DNA of 64,000 bases from Acidobacteriota bacterium (lineage in GTDB: Bacteria; Acidobacteriota; Terriglobia; Acidiferrales; UBA7541). The stretch covers positions 1 through 64,000 of the forward strand of contig QHYK01000051.1 in the NCBI GenBank assembly GCA_003224085.1. Direction: 5' to 3'. Position numbers and translations under genes: made by a program. Of the stretch, positions 36,261 to 46,071 are shown piece after piece. A model generated the notes under the pieces. That model had not been told where the DNA came from and searched no databases. It was given only the letters and a program-made list of their open reading frames with translations. Numbering within the stretch: position 1 is the stretch's first letter; every line of letters starts with the position of its first letter.

Positions 36261-36343
36261 GCGCAGGCAACAGCGCAGGTCTGCCGCGCTCGATTGTCAG
36301 ACGAGGTTCCCGGGAAACCTCCTCGCTCGTCACGCAAGCGGGC

Positions 36344-36529
36344 GTGGCGTTTTATTCAGCTCAAAAAAAGAGCGATCTGGGCGCGGTGCTGCTTCACGTC
36401 CTCGAGGACGAACACTACCGCGCTTGGCTGGCGCAGCGAAGCTGGATCACCCAACAGCGCTATTTTTCCTGGAATGTGATTGCCGCGGGGTACGTCGAAT
36501 TCCTGAAAAAGAAGCACGAGCCCCTTTAG
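36344..36529 (+). pseudogene. C-terminal GT4 glycosyltransferase fragment
   Basis: 61 residues reading VLEDEHYRAWLAQRSW then ITQQRYFSWNVIAAGYVEFLKK, a typical end of GT4 family enzymes. No GT4 body precedes it; what precedes is the GT2 remnant in different frames. It is a fragment, not a gene. Together with the GT4 N-terminal fragment at 13699-13941 it shows that glycosyltransferase genes are decaying in this genome region. Confidence 0.55.
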
Positions 36530-36726
36530 ACACGTCTGCGAAACAACTTTTCTGCCCGAGAGTACTTCGTCAGGAAAACTACATCGCGCCGCTATCCAGA
36601 GAGTGCGGCTATCTGCATAGCCCGGCCACCTACATAGCTTCGCCCGCCTCATGGGATCTTGACGCAAAACCAGGCCCCTGAGATTCTCCTTAGATGCTGA
36701 TACGAAAAGACTTACGGGAGTTCGCA

Positions 36727-38379
36727 TCACCGGCAAAGGGCCTCGATTAGCGCTTCCTTCTTTTGTTCAGCGAGACGCGACAGGGCGTCCAACGAGGAAA
36801 AGTAACCTCCGACGGCCGCGGCGGCCAGGAGCGCAAACGCCTCCGCCGGGAGCCAGCGATTTCCCGTCCAGCGCCCGCTGAAAAGGACCACTGCTGAAAT
36901 TCCGCCGAATACGATTTGCGCGATGAAGGCCATGAGCACCGCCATGCCGGATTGCCGCTGTCCGCGAATCTGGCCAAATTCCAACTTGCGCGGAAAGTTG
37001 AGCGAAGACCAATTGGCGACCGTGAGCTGTCCCGTCACGGCAAAGACTATCGCCGCGAGTGTCGCCACGAGCACAGGAAGCGGGGGCAAGCCGATTCGCC
37101 AGGCGAGCATAGCCAGCGACAAACCGATTTCCACGGCGAGCACCAGCAGCAGCATCAGGTTCTTCCCGAGGAACACGTCGCGAAACCTCAGTGGGGCCAT
37201 GAAGTAGGTTTGAATGCCGCGGCCTTCGAATGCAAAACAGTTGTATGCGGGCGCCATCAGGATCAGGACAAGGTAGGCCATGATGCCAGGAAAAAACATC
37301 TCCGGCGAGATGGGATGTTCCGATACCGTTGGGTGTTTGCCGGTAAACTGCGAGCTGAAGATCAAAACCAGCGCCGGCGGCATGATCAAGGTAAAAAAAG
37401 CAAAGCTGTTGCGCGTGAGGTACCGAAATTCCTTGCGAACCACCGCCGCCACCTGCGGCGACAGCGCGCTCAGGCGATCCGGAGCATCCCCTGCATTCGC
37501 AACCGGGCGCGCGACGGCAGGAGCTGGAGCGGCCGTCTCACTTAGCTGTTCGCCGCGATATTGCGCGGCAAAGCGGTGCCAGAGAAAAAAGCTGAACACC
37601 GCCGCATACAGTAAAAGCCCCAGCGAACCCGCGAGAATTCCGCCAAAGTGAGCTTGAGCAGCGGCGGCCACGGCTTTCCCCGCCAGCGAAGGCGGAAACC
37701 ACGAGAAGTAAGGAATGATCCGGGACGCCAGCGGCCGTAACAATGCGCCATAACGATTCACAATCGGGTTAATCAGATTCAAAGAGACCATTGAGAGAAT
37801 GAACAAGGCGAAAAATAGCTCGCGCGTCCGGCGCCGCGACAGCAGCCGTTCCAGCCAAGAACCTACAAGTCGCTCCAACGTCACGTTGAGCAAAAGGAAC
37901 AGCGCAACAACCAGCAGCATCGCCGGTAACACTCCCGGTTTTGCCGCTGCCACACCAAGAGTCATGGAAGCGAGCCAGCAAACGGATGCAACCGCGGAAA
38001 AATCCGCCAGGCCGTAGGCCAGACCAATGATGTAAAAAGCTGTGAGGTTCACTGGAAAACGGAGCATCGTGCGGAATTCAAAACTGGCTCCGAACCCCGC
38101 GGCAAATATCGGAAACAACTGCCAGAAAAGAAAAATTCCCCAGAAGAGCAGGCCGATCCAGCCGGGTCGGCCCTCGGAAAGACACGCATACGCCCCGGCA
38201 AAAAAAGCGAAACACAGGCCCAGTACAACAATGCCGCTTAAGATTCCGCCGAGGACCACGCCAAGCACGTGCAAGCGATGGCTCTCCTTGCGCAGGCTGT
38301 TGCGAAGAATGCGCCAGCGCAGACCGGCCACCGCGCGAATCTGTGGGAGAATCCCAATCGAAGGGCCTACATCAGCCAT
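36727..38379 (-). CDS. ABC-2-type exporter permease
   Basis: About 550 residues from the ATG at 38379; the start overlaps the end of the ATPase gene (stop at 38367) by 13 bp, so the two are co-translated. There are about 12 to 14 hydrophobic segments in two blocks separated by a soluble linker (about 330-370), with MADVGPSIGILPQIRAVAGLRWRILRNSLRKESHR at the N terminus and KEFRYLTRNSFAFFTLIMPPALVLIF at the start of the second block. This resembles large ABC exporter permeases of the PF16949 type. Substrate unknown. Confidence 0.82.
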   Translation of the reverse strand: MADVGPSIGILPQIRAVAGLRWRILRNSLRKESHRLHVLGVVLGGILSGIVVLGLCFAFFAGAYACLSEGRPGWIGLLFWGIFLFWQLFPIFAAGFGASFEFRTMLRFPVNLTAFYIIGLAYGLADFSAVASVCWLASMTLGVAAAKPGVLPAMLLVVALFLLLNVTLERLVGSWLERLLSRRRTRELFFALFILSMVSLNLINPIVNRYGALLRPLASRIIPYFSWFPPSLAGKAVAAAAQAHFGGILAGSLGLLLYAAVFSFFLWHRFAAQYRGEQLSETAAPAPAVARPVANAGDAPDRLSALSPQVAAVVRKEFRYLTRNSFAFFTLIMPPALVLIFSSQFTGKHPTVSEHPISPEMFFPGIMAYLVLILMAPAYNCFAFEGRGIQTYFMAPLRFRDVFLGKNLMLLLVLAVEIGLSLAMLAWRIGLPPLPVLVATLAAIVFAVTGQLTVANWSSLNFPRKLEFGQIRGQRQSGMAVLMAFIAQIVFGGISAVVLFSGRWTGNRWLPAEAFALLAAAAVGGYFSSLDALSRLAEQKKEALIEALCR

Positions 38380-39155
38380 GAGAGTTCTTCCAGGTGCGGC
38401 CGTTCCGTGCCGTCCTGCCCCACAATCGAAAGGAAAATCTCCTCGAGCGTTGTCTTGCCGCCCACCTCGCCGGAAATGCCCGCGCGCAATTCTTCCAGCG
38501 AACCCTGCGCCACAAGCCTGCCTTTGTGAATGATGGCGACGTGGCTGCAAAGCCTCTCGACGATTTCCAGTACATGGGAAGTCAGGAAAATGGTCGTCCC
38601 ACGCTCGGTCATCCGGCCGAGCAGGGCCTTCAGAGCGCCCGCCGCGAGAGCGTCCACGCCTTCGAAGGGTTCGTCCAGAAACAAAATTCTTGGCCCATGG
38701 ATGACCGCGGCTGCCAGTGCCAGTTTCTTCTGCATGCCATGCGAATAATCCGCGATAAGGGTTTTTGGCCGGTCCGCCAGTTGCATGAAGTCGAGCAGCT
38801 CATTCGCGCGTCGTTGCGTCGTCGCACGATCCAACCCATACATGCGCCCGACGAACTGCAAATATTCCGAGCCCGTGAGCCGTTCGAGAAGGCCCATGCC
38901 TTCGGGTACAACTCCAATCTGGCGTTTCACTTCGACGGGATGCGCGGCGAAGTCCAGCCCAAGAAGCTCCATGCTTCCTGAAGTTGGCGCAAGCAGCCCG
39001 GTGAGCATTTTGATGGTGGTGGATTTGCCTGCTCCGTTCGGTCCCAGGAAACCGAAGAACTGCCCCGCAGCTACCTCGAGATCGATCCCGTCAACGGCAG
39101 TGAGGTTCCCGAACCTGCGGGACAACTTTTGCGTGCGAATCGCAGTTTCCGGCAT
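38367..39155 (-). CDS. ABC exporter ATP-binding protein
   Basis: 262 residues from the ATG at 39155, with AGGAG 10 bases upstream. Walker A GPNGAGKST (38-46), signature DYSHGMQKKL (136-145), Walker B ILFLDEP (157-163), and a switch His in TSHVLE. ABC-2 family (drug/polysaccharide/heme-exporter-like) ATPase. Its permease partner is the next gene, with overlapping ends. Confidence 0.95.
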   Translation of the reverse strand: MPETAIRTQKLSRRFGNLTAVDGIDLEVAAGQFFGFLGPNGAGKSTTIKMLTGLLAPTSGSMELLGLDFAAHPVEVKRQIGVVPEGMGLLERLTGSEYLQFVGRMYGLDRATTQRRANELLDFMQLADRPKTLIADYSHGMQKKLALAAAVIHGPRILFLDEPFEGVDALAAGALKALLGRMTERGTTIFLTSHVLEIVERLCSHVAIIHKGRLVAQGSLEELRAGISGEVGGKTTLEEIFLSIVGQDGTERPHLEELSWLM

Positions 39156-39248
39156 CCTGGCTCCTATGGAAGCATGCGGGGATGGAAAACTCTAACATGA
39201 GTCGGAGGCAGTTTCGCGAAGGCACCTGAACGCCGAAGCGGGGAGCTC

Positions 39249-41066
39249 TCAGCTGGATTTCCTGGGATTCGATCCTTGAGTAGTGAGCTGCTGCAATTCT
39301 TTGGCTGGAAACGCGGCAAGAACGGCAGGCAGCTCGACGCGGAAAACCGCGCCGCCTTCCTGGCGGTTATAGCATAGAATTTTTCCGCTGTGCTCCTGAA
39401 CGATTCCGAAGCAGATGCTTAAGCCCAGGCCCGTGCCCTTTCCCACAGGCTTCGTGGTGTAAAAGGGATCGAACACGCGATGCGGTTCTTTGATCCCGGG
39501 GCCGGTATCTGAAAATAAGATGACAACGTTGCCGCGATCGCGCATGGTCTTGATCGTCAGAACGCCGCCTTTGTGCGATTCCATGGCGTCTATGGCGTTG
39601 CTGATGAGATTGAAAAAAACCTGCATGAGCTGGTTGTCGTCGCCTCGCACTCCGGGGAGCACGGATTCGAGCTGCTGTTCGATCCGGGTGGTGGAAGAGC
39701 GGAGATCCAGTGCGCGAAGCTGGACGGCATTGTTCACTACCGTGTTGATATCGAGCAGCGTGCGCTCAGAGGGTACCTGGCGGGCGAAGCTGAGCAAATT
39801 CACAACGAGCGTTTTCGTTCGTCGGGCCTGTTCACGGATTTTTGAAGCGGTGGAACGCGCCTTGTCCGGCAGGGTTTCATCATCAGCCAGCAGGTCCGAA
39901 AAACCGAGAATGGCAGCCAGCGGATTATTGATTTCATGGGCTGCGCCGGCAGCCAACTGGCCGAGCGAGACAAGTTTTTCTGTTTGCACAAGCTGCGCCT
40001 GAAGCCGCTTCAGATTTTCCAGCGCCTGTTCCGATTGCACCAATAGCCGGGCTCTGTCCGCGTCGGCGAAATAGCTGCGCACGAAAATCAATCCCGCCAA
40101 CGGTAGGGCCGCCACCATCGTGGTCGCCAGCCGGAAATCACGGACATTAGGCTCGCCTTGATCAAAATGCAGGCTGTAGAGCGCAAGGAGCGGCAACGAA
40201 ATCACCGCCACCATGGCCAGACGGCTCGACCAGCCGTGAACGTTCAGGTCGGAGTTGTCGCTCGAGCCTGACGTTTCCTCCAGCGAAGCGGCGTCAAGCT
40301 GGTGGCGATTCAAATAAGCAATCAAGCCGGCGAGCGCGAACCACAAGAACGAAGAGATAAGCGGAAGGTCGTACAAACTGCCTGTGTAGTAGTCGCCAGT
40401 GTCGGTTCCTACATCGATCACCAGAGCGCTAAGCATATAGAGCGCGGAAGCGCCCACAAGATGGATATATACGGTCTTCCACGCGCTCTTGCTGCGCAGC
40501 CAGAGAACGGTAAACCCAATGACGATGACATTGTTTTGAATTATCGCGAGGAGGTTGAAACTATGATTGTATTGCGAAACCGTGGGTGTCGCGTAAATCC
40601 ACGGCAAAACGAAAAAAACGTAAACATAGGTCCACCAGGTCAACAACAGGCTGAAATCGAGATATCCGAGGCGCGCATGCACCTCGCCGCGCTTCTGGTG
40701 TGGTAGGAGCGTAAGCGCAGCTATAATCGGGATGCCGCGCAGAAAGAATAAAATATCGCCCGGATACATTGCGGGTAGCGGCTTATGAAGATAAATCTCG
40801 TAATAACTCCATTGAAACTGTCCGATCATCCAAAGCGTGCAGCTTAGGGCGAGCAGCATCCAAAAAATATTGCGCCGCCAGTGGGGAGTGCCAGCGTTCA
40901 GGAGCAGCCCGGCATTGGCAATCAACGGCAGGATGCACTGTACCAAATCTCCGAACACTACCAGCCCCTGTGACCCGCGAGGGTGTGACAAGGACACAGC
41001 AGCGTAAAGGGCCAGGACGAAAAGACATATTCCTAAGCCCCAGGTGATCGCGCGGGAGAGTCTCAT
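39249..41066 (-). CDS. Membrane sensor histidine kinase
   Basis: 605 residues. The N-terminal half has about ten transmembrane segments (residues about 8-330) with no extracellular domain or PAS domain visible, followed by a coiled linker (LVQSEQALENLKRLQAQLVQTEKL) and the HisKA region LGQLAAGAAHEINNPLAAILGFSDLL with phospho-acceptor His377. An HATPase domain follows with N-box, IKEPHRVFDPFYTTKPVGKGTGLGLSI (F, G1 and G2 boxes). No response regulator gene is adjacent, so it is an orphan kinase whose partner is elsewhere. Possible input is a membrane or redox signal. Confidence 0.9.
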   Translation of the reverse strand: MRLSRAITWGLGICLFVLALYAAVSLSHPRGSQGLVVFGDLVQCILPLIANAGLLLNAGTPHWRRNIFWMLLALSCTLWMIGQFQWSYYEIYLHKPLPAMYPGDILFFLRGIPIIAALTLLPHQKRGEVHARLGYLDFSLLLTWWTYVYVFFVLPWIYATPTVSQYNHSFNLLAIIQNNVIVIGFTVLWLRSKSAWKTVYIHLVGASALYMLSALVIDVGTDTGDYYTGSLYDLPLISSFLWFALAGLIAYLNRHQLDAASLEETSGSSDNSDLNVHGWSSRLAMVAVISLPLLALYSLHFDQGEPNVRDFRLATTMVAALPLAGLIFVRSYFADADRARLLVQSEQALENLKRLQAQLVQTEKLVSLGQLAAGAAHEINNPLAAILGFSDLLADDETLPDKARSTASKIREQARRTKTLVVNLLSFARQVPSERTLLDINTVVNNAVQLRALDLRSSTTRIEQQLESVLPGVRGDDNQLMQVFFNLISNAIDAMESHKGGVLTIKTMRDRGNVVILFSDTGPGIKEPHRVFDPFYTTKPVGKGTGLGLSICFGIVQEHSGKILCYNRQEGGAVFRVELPAVLAAFPAKELQQLTTQGSNPRKSS

Positions 41067-41348
41067 ACACTCGACGATTCCAGTATAGGGTTGCGAAGGG
41101 CGCTAGGCGCGTGGAAATTTCTAGGATTGGCCAGACTATAAACTAATTTCTGGCCTGCGGATTTCCGTCGAGAGTTGGTTATGGGCGGCGAAATTATTGA
41201 AGTGGACTGCCCGCACTAGAGAATAAACCTGCTGAAGAACGGTAATTTTGCGCACGAACACCCTTTCCCTTCACAGATGAATAGAAGATTTTCTCGAAGC
41301 TCTAAAATAGTAACAAGGCGACAAAACTAACGCTATCGATGGTTTGAA

Positions 41349-41390
41349 ACGGCAATCCTTCCCTTAGCGGATTATGGAAGAGTTGTCCGT
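41349..41390. repeat. Imperfect palindrome, copy 1
   Basis: ACGGCAATCCTTCC at 41349-41362 pairs imperfectly with GGAAGAGTTGTCCGT at 41376-41390. A similar element is at 46001-46040 in the same orientation. The remainder of the 380-bp gap (41067-41449) holds no gene that I can see. Function unknown. Confidence 0.5.
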
Positions 41391-41449
41391 CAACGGCTCG
41401 CAATCCCAAGGTCCCGATGGTCCCTTGCGAACAAGGTCGGGCGATGCGC

Positions 41450-42481
41450 CTAGCGCTTTCTGGCGGTGACCAGAGAGTAGTAACAGTGGGTAGGGGTCAC
41501 GCGAATGTCCTCAAACCCAGACTCGCCCAAGATCTCCCTCAACTCGTTCGCCGAATATTGCTTACCTTGCGTATACACCATCATCGTCATGGAAAAAGAT
41601 GTGGCTGCCAGCGGTCTGTCCTTCGTTTCATCGAGCAACATCTCATTGACAAAGATCCGTCCGCCTGACGGCAACGCCTCAAAGGCGCGGCGGCTCAGAA
41701 AGAGACAGCGGTCGCGATCCCAATCATGGAAGACGTTGCTGAAGAAGACTCCGTCATACTCCCTTGGCCACCGGTCCTTGAACATATCCAATTCCACGGT
41801 GTTGATGCGATCTTGGAGGCCATGTTCGGCAATGTAGCGCTGTGCCACTTTGCTGACAGCGGGCAGTTCCATGATTGTAAACGTCGTCCCCGGCCACCGT
41901 TGAGCCACAACGATGCAAAAACAACCGGAACCCCCTCCGACGTCCAAGACGCGTTTGATGCCGTGAAAATCGCCATTCAAGGCGACTCCCATCGCCAGTG
42001 GAAGCGATTGGCAGTGCATTGCATGTGTAAACCCTTCTGCCAGGGCCGAGTCCATTTCATGGGTTTCCCACATTTCGCCGCCACCGTAGGCCGAAGCTCT
42101 TTCCTTTTTCAGTGCCTCCAAGATCGTCGCAGATGTGAGCGGCACGTTCCCGAACAACTTGATGATGCTGCCGCGGTAATACGGGCTGCCAGGCAGCAGG
42201 TACGTTCGAGATACACCAGAGAGACTGAAGTGCCCGTGAGATTGGGTCAGGAAACCCAATGAAGTCAGAACACCAAGGAGCGCCTCGGTCGCTCGAGGTC
42301 CTAGCGAGAGGGCCTGCCCAACCTGTGCCGCCGTCATGGGGTTGGTATCCAAAAGAGGGAATAATCCGAGTTCGTCCGCAGCAGCGAGCGTCGGAAAATG
42401 ATAGAAGGATCTCTCGACATCCCAAATCAGACGGTCATCACAGGTCGGTGGGCTAAGTTGGAGCAGGTTCGGTGCTGCCAT
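41450..42481 (-). CDS. SAM-dependent O-methyltransferase, dimerisation-domain type
   Basis: 343 residues from the ATG at 42481 with GAGGAAACA upstream. The N-terminal 100 residues form a winged-helix dimerisation domain (ADELGLFPLLDTNPMTAAQVGQALSL...LLGVLTSLGFLTQ), followed by a Rossmann methyltransferase domain with VLDVGGGSGCF (residues 178-188) and FFSNVFHDWDRDRC, where His is the usual catalytic base of plant-type/acetylserotonin-like O-methyltransferases. Such enzymes methylate phenolic or hydroxy groups of secondary metabolites. Substrate unknown. Confidence 0.88.
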   Translation of the reverse strand: MAAPNLLQLSPPTCDDRLIWDVERSFYHFPTLAAADELGLFPLLDTNPMTAAQVGQALSLGPRATEALLGVLTSLGFLTQSHGHFSLSGVSRTYLLPGSPYYRGSIIKLFGNVPLTSATILEALKKERASAYGGGEMWETHEMDSALAEGFTHAMHCQSLPLAMGVALNGDFHGIKRVLDVGGGSGCFCIVVAQRWPGTTFTIMELPAVSKVAQRYIAEHGLQDRINTVELDMFKDRWPREYDGVFFSNVFHDWDRDRCLFLSRRAFEALPSGGRIFVNEMLLDETKDRPLAATSFSMTMMVYTQGKQYSANELREILGESGFEDIRVTPTHCYYSLVTARKR

Positions 42482-43276
42482 TGTTTCCTCTTCTTTGTCT
42501 GGTCGCCCCAATGCAGGTCTAGTCTCTGCGATCGCACTGCGATGTGGCCAACATTCGACCAAAACGACAGACAGTATCGGCTGTCAAACTCAGTTAGACC
42601 GACCTGGACAAAACCGTCCGGGCCCGCCTAATGCGAAACCAAAGACGGTCAATGACAGCCGGCCGCAGTAACACTACAAGAAACCTCGGGCACCAGAAAC
42701 GAAAAATACTTTAAGCAGAGTGGCTGGTCAACCCGCAACTCACCGGCTGTCAGCGGCTTTAGTGTTGATGGAAGCGTTCAATTCTCCGATAGTCGGCACT
42801 CGCACCTAATCGTCGGGTCCGATTTTGTGAGCGTACTAGAACGTTCTGGCCCTGCATTCCGCCCATGGTTCGCGCAGATTGGCGAGCCTGGAGGAAACAC
42901 ATGAGTGGGCGGCCGCTACAAAAAGCGCCGAGTTTGTCTTCGCGACCTAACTTCTGGGGAACGACTTTCGTCTAGGTACGTATACATAGCACTAGGAGGA
43001 GTAATCCGCTTCCCGCGCACGGTGGCCAAGCAGAAAAGCGAGTACTACAAGCGCGGGAATGTGGCGAGACAACCTCGCCGCTACGACGGGCCCGCCCACC
43101 CTCTGAAAACGAGCCTGGGGCACTCCAGGCCGCCGGACAAAGCGAGTGGAGAGCAGCTGCCGCCCCTTTCGGGGCGGTTATGTGACCCTGAAACTCGATC
43201 TCGACGCCTATTGATTCCACAAGACTTAACGTCGAGTTTCTGAGGAGTCTCAGGTTGCCCGGGAAGCAGGCATGAG
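42482..43276. other. Intergenic region with repeated CGGCTGTCA motif
   Basis: Nearly 800 bp between divergent genes. CGGCTGTCA occurs at 42578-42586 and 42744-42752 on plus and at 42653-42661 on minus. The last two extend to a 10-base match (CCGGCTGTCA) and so form a long-range inverted repeat. A CCGCCCC/GGGGCGG hairpin at 43160-43177 precedes the permease. A 24-codon frame at 42901 has a good GGAGG site but no recognisable product. Confidence 0.4.
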
Positions 43277-45709
43277 ATGGCTTCGCTTTGGACGGATTTG
43301 CGGTTTACGGTGCGGGAGCTGCGGAAGCGGCCGGGGTTCACGCTGACGGCAGTGCTCTCTCTGGCGCTGGGCATTGGCGCGACAAGCGCTGTGTTCAGCG
43401 TGATCTACGCTGTGCTCATCGACCCCTTCCCCTACCCCGGCTCGGACCGCATCATGGAGATTCGGCTGGTGGACAGGGAAGGCCACGACCGCTTCGCCGG
43501 GCCGACGGGTCCGCAAGCGGGCGTGCTGCGCCAGGCCCGGTCCACCGAAGACGTCGTCCTGATGGATTGGTGGAACCTGACCACCACGGACGGCGACCTC
43601 CCCGAAGACGTCCAAGCCATGTATATCGACCCGAACGCGCCGAATCACTGGGGCATCCGTGCGCAGATGGGCCGCTGGCTGATTCCTTCCGACGCGCCGC
43701 CGGGGCAAACGCCGCAGCCGGTGGTGGTGCTGACCTACGCGTTTTGGCAGCGCTACTACATGGGCGATCCCAACGTGATTGGGCGGACCATCCGGCTTGT
43801 ACACAAGCCGTACCAGGTGGTTGGAGTGATGCCGCCGCGGTTCAAGTGGGGCAACCCGGATATTTACGTGCCGCTGAAGGTCACGCAGGACCCGAACATT
43901 CGCTACGCGGCGTCCATCAAGCTCCGAGCCGGCGTAAACCCCGAGCAGGCCAGCGCAGAGCTGCAGCCGATTATCGAGGAGTTCGCGAAGGCAGCGCCGG
44001 CGAATTATCCGGACAAGTTCAAGGTGAAGCTGCGCAGCATCGTGGAGGTGTATGCGCGTCCACTGGGGCCGACGCTGTGCTTGCTGCTAGGCGCGGTGGC
44101 TTCGCTGCTGCTGATTGGCTGCGCGAATGTGTCGATTTTGCTGCTGGCGCGCGGTACGGAGCGTCAGCACGAATTGGCAGTACGCGCGGCCATCGGAGCG
44201 GGCCGGATGCGGATGATCCGGCAACTGCTGACGGAGTCGCTGGGGATCGCCACAACGGGCGCGCTGCTGGGCGTGCTGCTGGCGTGGCGCGGGCTTTCGT
44301 TGCTGGTGGCGACGCTGCCGGAAAATTCGTTTCCAGCGGAGTCGGTGATCAGGATGAATGTGCCGGTGCTGCTCTTTAGCGTGGCGCTGGCGTTTGTGAC
44401 TTCGATTGTGTTTGGGTTGTGGCCGGCGCTGCAGCTTTCCCGGCCGGAAATTGCGCGGCTGATGCAGAGCAGTTCGCGGCGGGTGGCGGGCAGCGTGGGC
44501 GCGCGGCGGAGTCATGGCGCGCTGGTGGCGGCGCAAGTGGCGTTAACGCTGCTGATGCTGACCGCGGCAGGCGCGGCGGGGAAGGGCTTCCTCAAGCTGG
44601 TGAATACGGATTTAGGCTACGACCCGCACAATGCCATGTCTGTGCCGATTCCGATCCACGAAAACACACACGTCGAGTGGAAAGATCGCGAGGAATATTT
44701 TGAGCAGATCCGCGCGCGGATTGCGGCAATGCCGCAGGTGGTTGCGGCTGGCATTTCGACGAATGCGACGCCGCCCTCGAATGGGTGGCGACAGAACGTC
44801 GAGATTTTGGGCAGCACCTCGGCGGAAAACCCGGAAGTGCGCGTGAACTTTGTCAGCCCGGAGTATTTTCCGCTGCTGAAGATTCCGCTGACGCAGGGAC
44901 GCATCTGGGACCACACGGAAAATATGCGCGGCGCCGCGCTGATGGTAATCAACCAGACGATGGCGCGCCAGTTGTGGCCGAACGGTGACGCGATTGGGCA
45001 TCAGGTCAAGATTCCGTCGCTCAAGGATCAGCCGCCGTATCAGCGCGCGGCCGCTGGAGCGGACGGGTGGTTCCAAATTATCGGCGTCGCGGCGGATGTG
45101 CGCGACGACGGGCTGCGCAATCCCATCAAGCCGCAGGTGTATGTGCCGTACCCGGCGCAGATGTGGATGTTCACACAGATTCTCGTGCGCACGCGGGTGG
45201 CGCCGCTTTCGATTTTGCGGGACATTCGCGCGGAGATCGTGAAGATCGATCCGGAGCAGCAAGTGATGCTCGTCCGGGATTTGAAGACATGGATCAAGGG
45301 GATGCAGGAGTACGCGCAGCAGCGGCTGGTGGCGGCGCTGTTTGGGATTTTCTCGGTGCTGGCGCTGGCGCTTGCGGCGGTGGGGCTGTACAGCGTGGTG
45401 TCCTATGGAGTGGCGACGCGGACGAATGAATTTGGGATTCGCATGGCGCTGGGCGCGGAGGCCGGCGACGTGATCCGCATTGTGCTGTCGTCTACGGCGA
45501 TTCAGGTGAGCAGCGGAGTTGCGGCGGGGATTGCGCTGAGCGTTGCGTTCAATAAGCTGGCGACAAAATGGGTGACGGAAAGCTCGCGCGATCCAATGAT
45601 TCTTGGCGGGGTGACGCTGCTGCTGGTTGTTGCCGCGGCGCTGGCGTGCCTGGTGCCAGCGCGGCGGGCGGCTTCGGTGGATCCCATGGAAGCCCTGCGC
45701 TGCGAGTAG
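43277..45709 (+). CDS. MacB/FtsX-like ABC permease, orphan acidobacterial type
   Basis: 810 residues. It starts LWTDLRFTVRELRKRPGFTLTAVLSLALGIGATSAVFSVIYAVLIDPFPY, the hallmark of the duplicated orphan permease family common in Acidobacteriota. The order is a transmembrane segment, a MacB-like periplasmic domain, an FtsX domain (LLLGAVASLLLIGCANVSILLLARGTERQHELAVRAAIGAGRMRMIRQLL), a second transmembrane/periplasmic unit and a second FtsX domain (VATRTNEFGIRMALGAEAGDVIRIVL). No ATPase gene adjoins it, which is usual for this family. Its body is markedly GC-rich at third positions compared with neighbours. Role unknown, perhaps envelope export or efflux. Confidence 0.92.
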   Translation: MASLWTDLRFTVRELRKRPGFTLTAVLSLALGIGATSAVFSVIYAVLIDPFPYPGSDRIMEIRLVDREGHDRFAGPTGPQAGVLRQARSTEDVVLMDWWNLTTTDGDLPEDVQAMYIDPNAPNHWGIRAQMGRWLIPSDAPPGQTPQPVVVLTYAFWQRYYMGDPNVIGRTIRLVHKPYQVVGVMPPRFKWGNPDIYVPLKVTQDPNIRYAASIKLRAGVNPEQASAELQPIIEEFAKAAPANYPDKFKVKLRSIVEVYARPLGPTLCLLLGAVASLLLIGCANVSILLLARGTERQHELAVRAAIGAGRMRMIRQLLTESLGIATTGALLGVLLAWRGLSLLVATLPENSFPAESVIRMNVPVLLFSVALAFVTSIVFGLWPALQLSRPEIARLMQSSSRRVAGSVGARRSHGALVAAQVALTLLMLTAAGAAGKGFLKLVNTDLGYDPHNAMSVPIPIHENTHVEWKDREEYFEQIRARIAAMPQVVAAGISTNATPPSNGWRQNVEILGSTSAENPEVRVNFVSPEYFPLLKIPLTQGRIWDHTENMRGAALMVINQTMARQLWPNGDAIGHQVKIPSLKDQPPYQRAAAGADGWFQIIGVAADVRDDGLRNPIKPQVYVPYPAQMWMFTQILVRTRVAPLSILRDIRAEIVKIDPEQQVMLVRDLKTWIKGMQEYAQQRLVAALFGIFSVLALALAAVGLYSVVSYGVATRTNEFGIRMALGAEAGDVIRIVLSSTAIQVSSGVAAGIALSVAFNKLATKWVTESSRDPMILGGVTLLLVVAAALACLVPARRAASVDPMEALRCE

Positions 45710-46000
45710 CGGGCGGAAAAAGTAGGTTCACCACTGAGAGCGAAGAGAAGAATGCCAAGACAAGCTCGCCGCGTCCATTCCCGAACGATCTCGCGCCCCG
45801 CACGGAAGACTTTAAGCGTCTTCAGGCCAGAGGTTTCGCGGAGTGGGGGCTCTCCAGATTCATCACTCGCCTGACGGTCACAGACAGCCTGAAAGGGTTT
45901 GGTAAAGGCCTCGGCTCTGCGGCTTCAGAAGCAGGCTATGCCTGGTGCGCCGGCATCTGACACGCCCTGGACTGTCGAGGTTCGACAGGACTTAGATCGT

Positions 46001-46040
46001 CGGCAACCCTTCCTTTTATCTGATTACGGAAGAGTTGCCG
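46001..46040. repeat. Imperfect palindrome, copy 2
   Basis: CGGCAACCCTTCC (46001-46013) pairs with GGAAGAGTTGCCG (46028-46040), 12 of 13 positions matching. It is a close relative of the element at 41349-41390; both carry the GATTA core before GGAAGAGTTG. The rest of 45710-46071 holds no gene that I can see. Confidence 0.5.
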
Positions 46041-46071
46041 TCATCCGGTCACGGCGACGTGTCAAGAGTTA

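Noticed and set aside
42901-42975. 24-codon frame with strong GGAGGAAACACATG start, the same start context as the receptor at 58991
   Set aside because: Too short, no family signal, and the downstream stretch does not resemble a receptor.
43160-43177. CCGCCCC/GGGGCGG hairpin
   Set aside because: Short stem without T-run; kept only as a note in the intergenic region.
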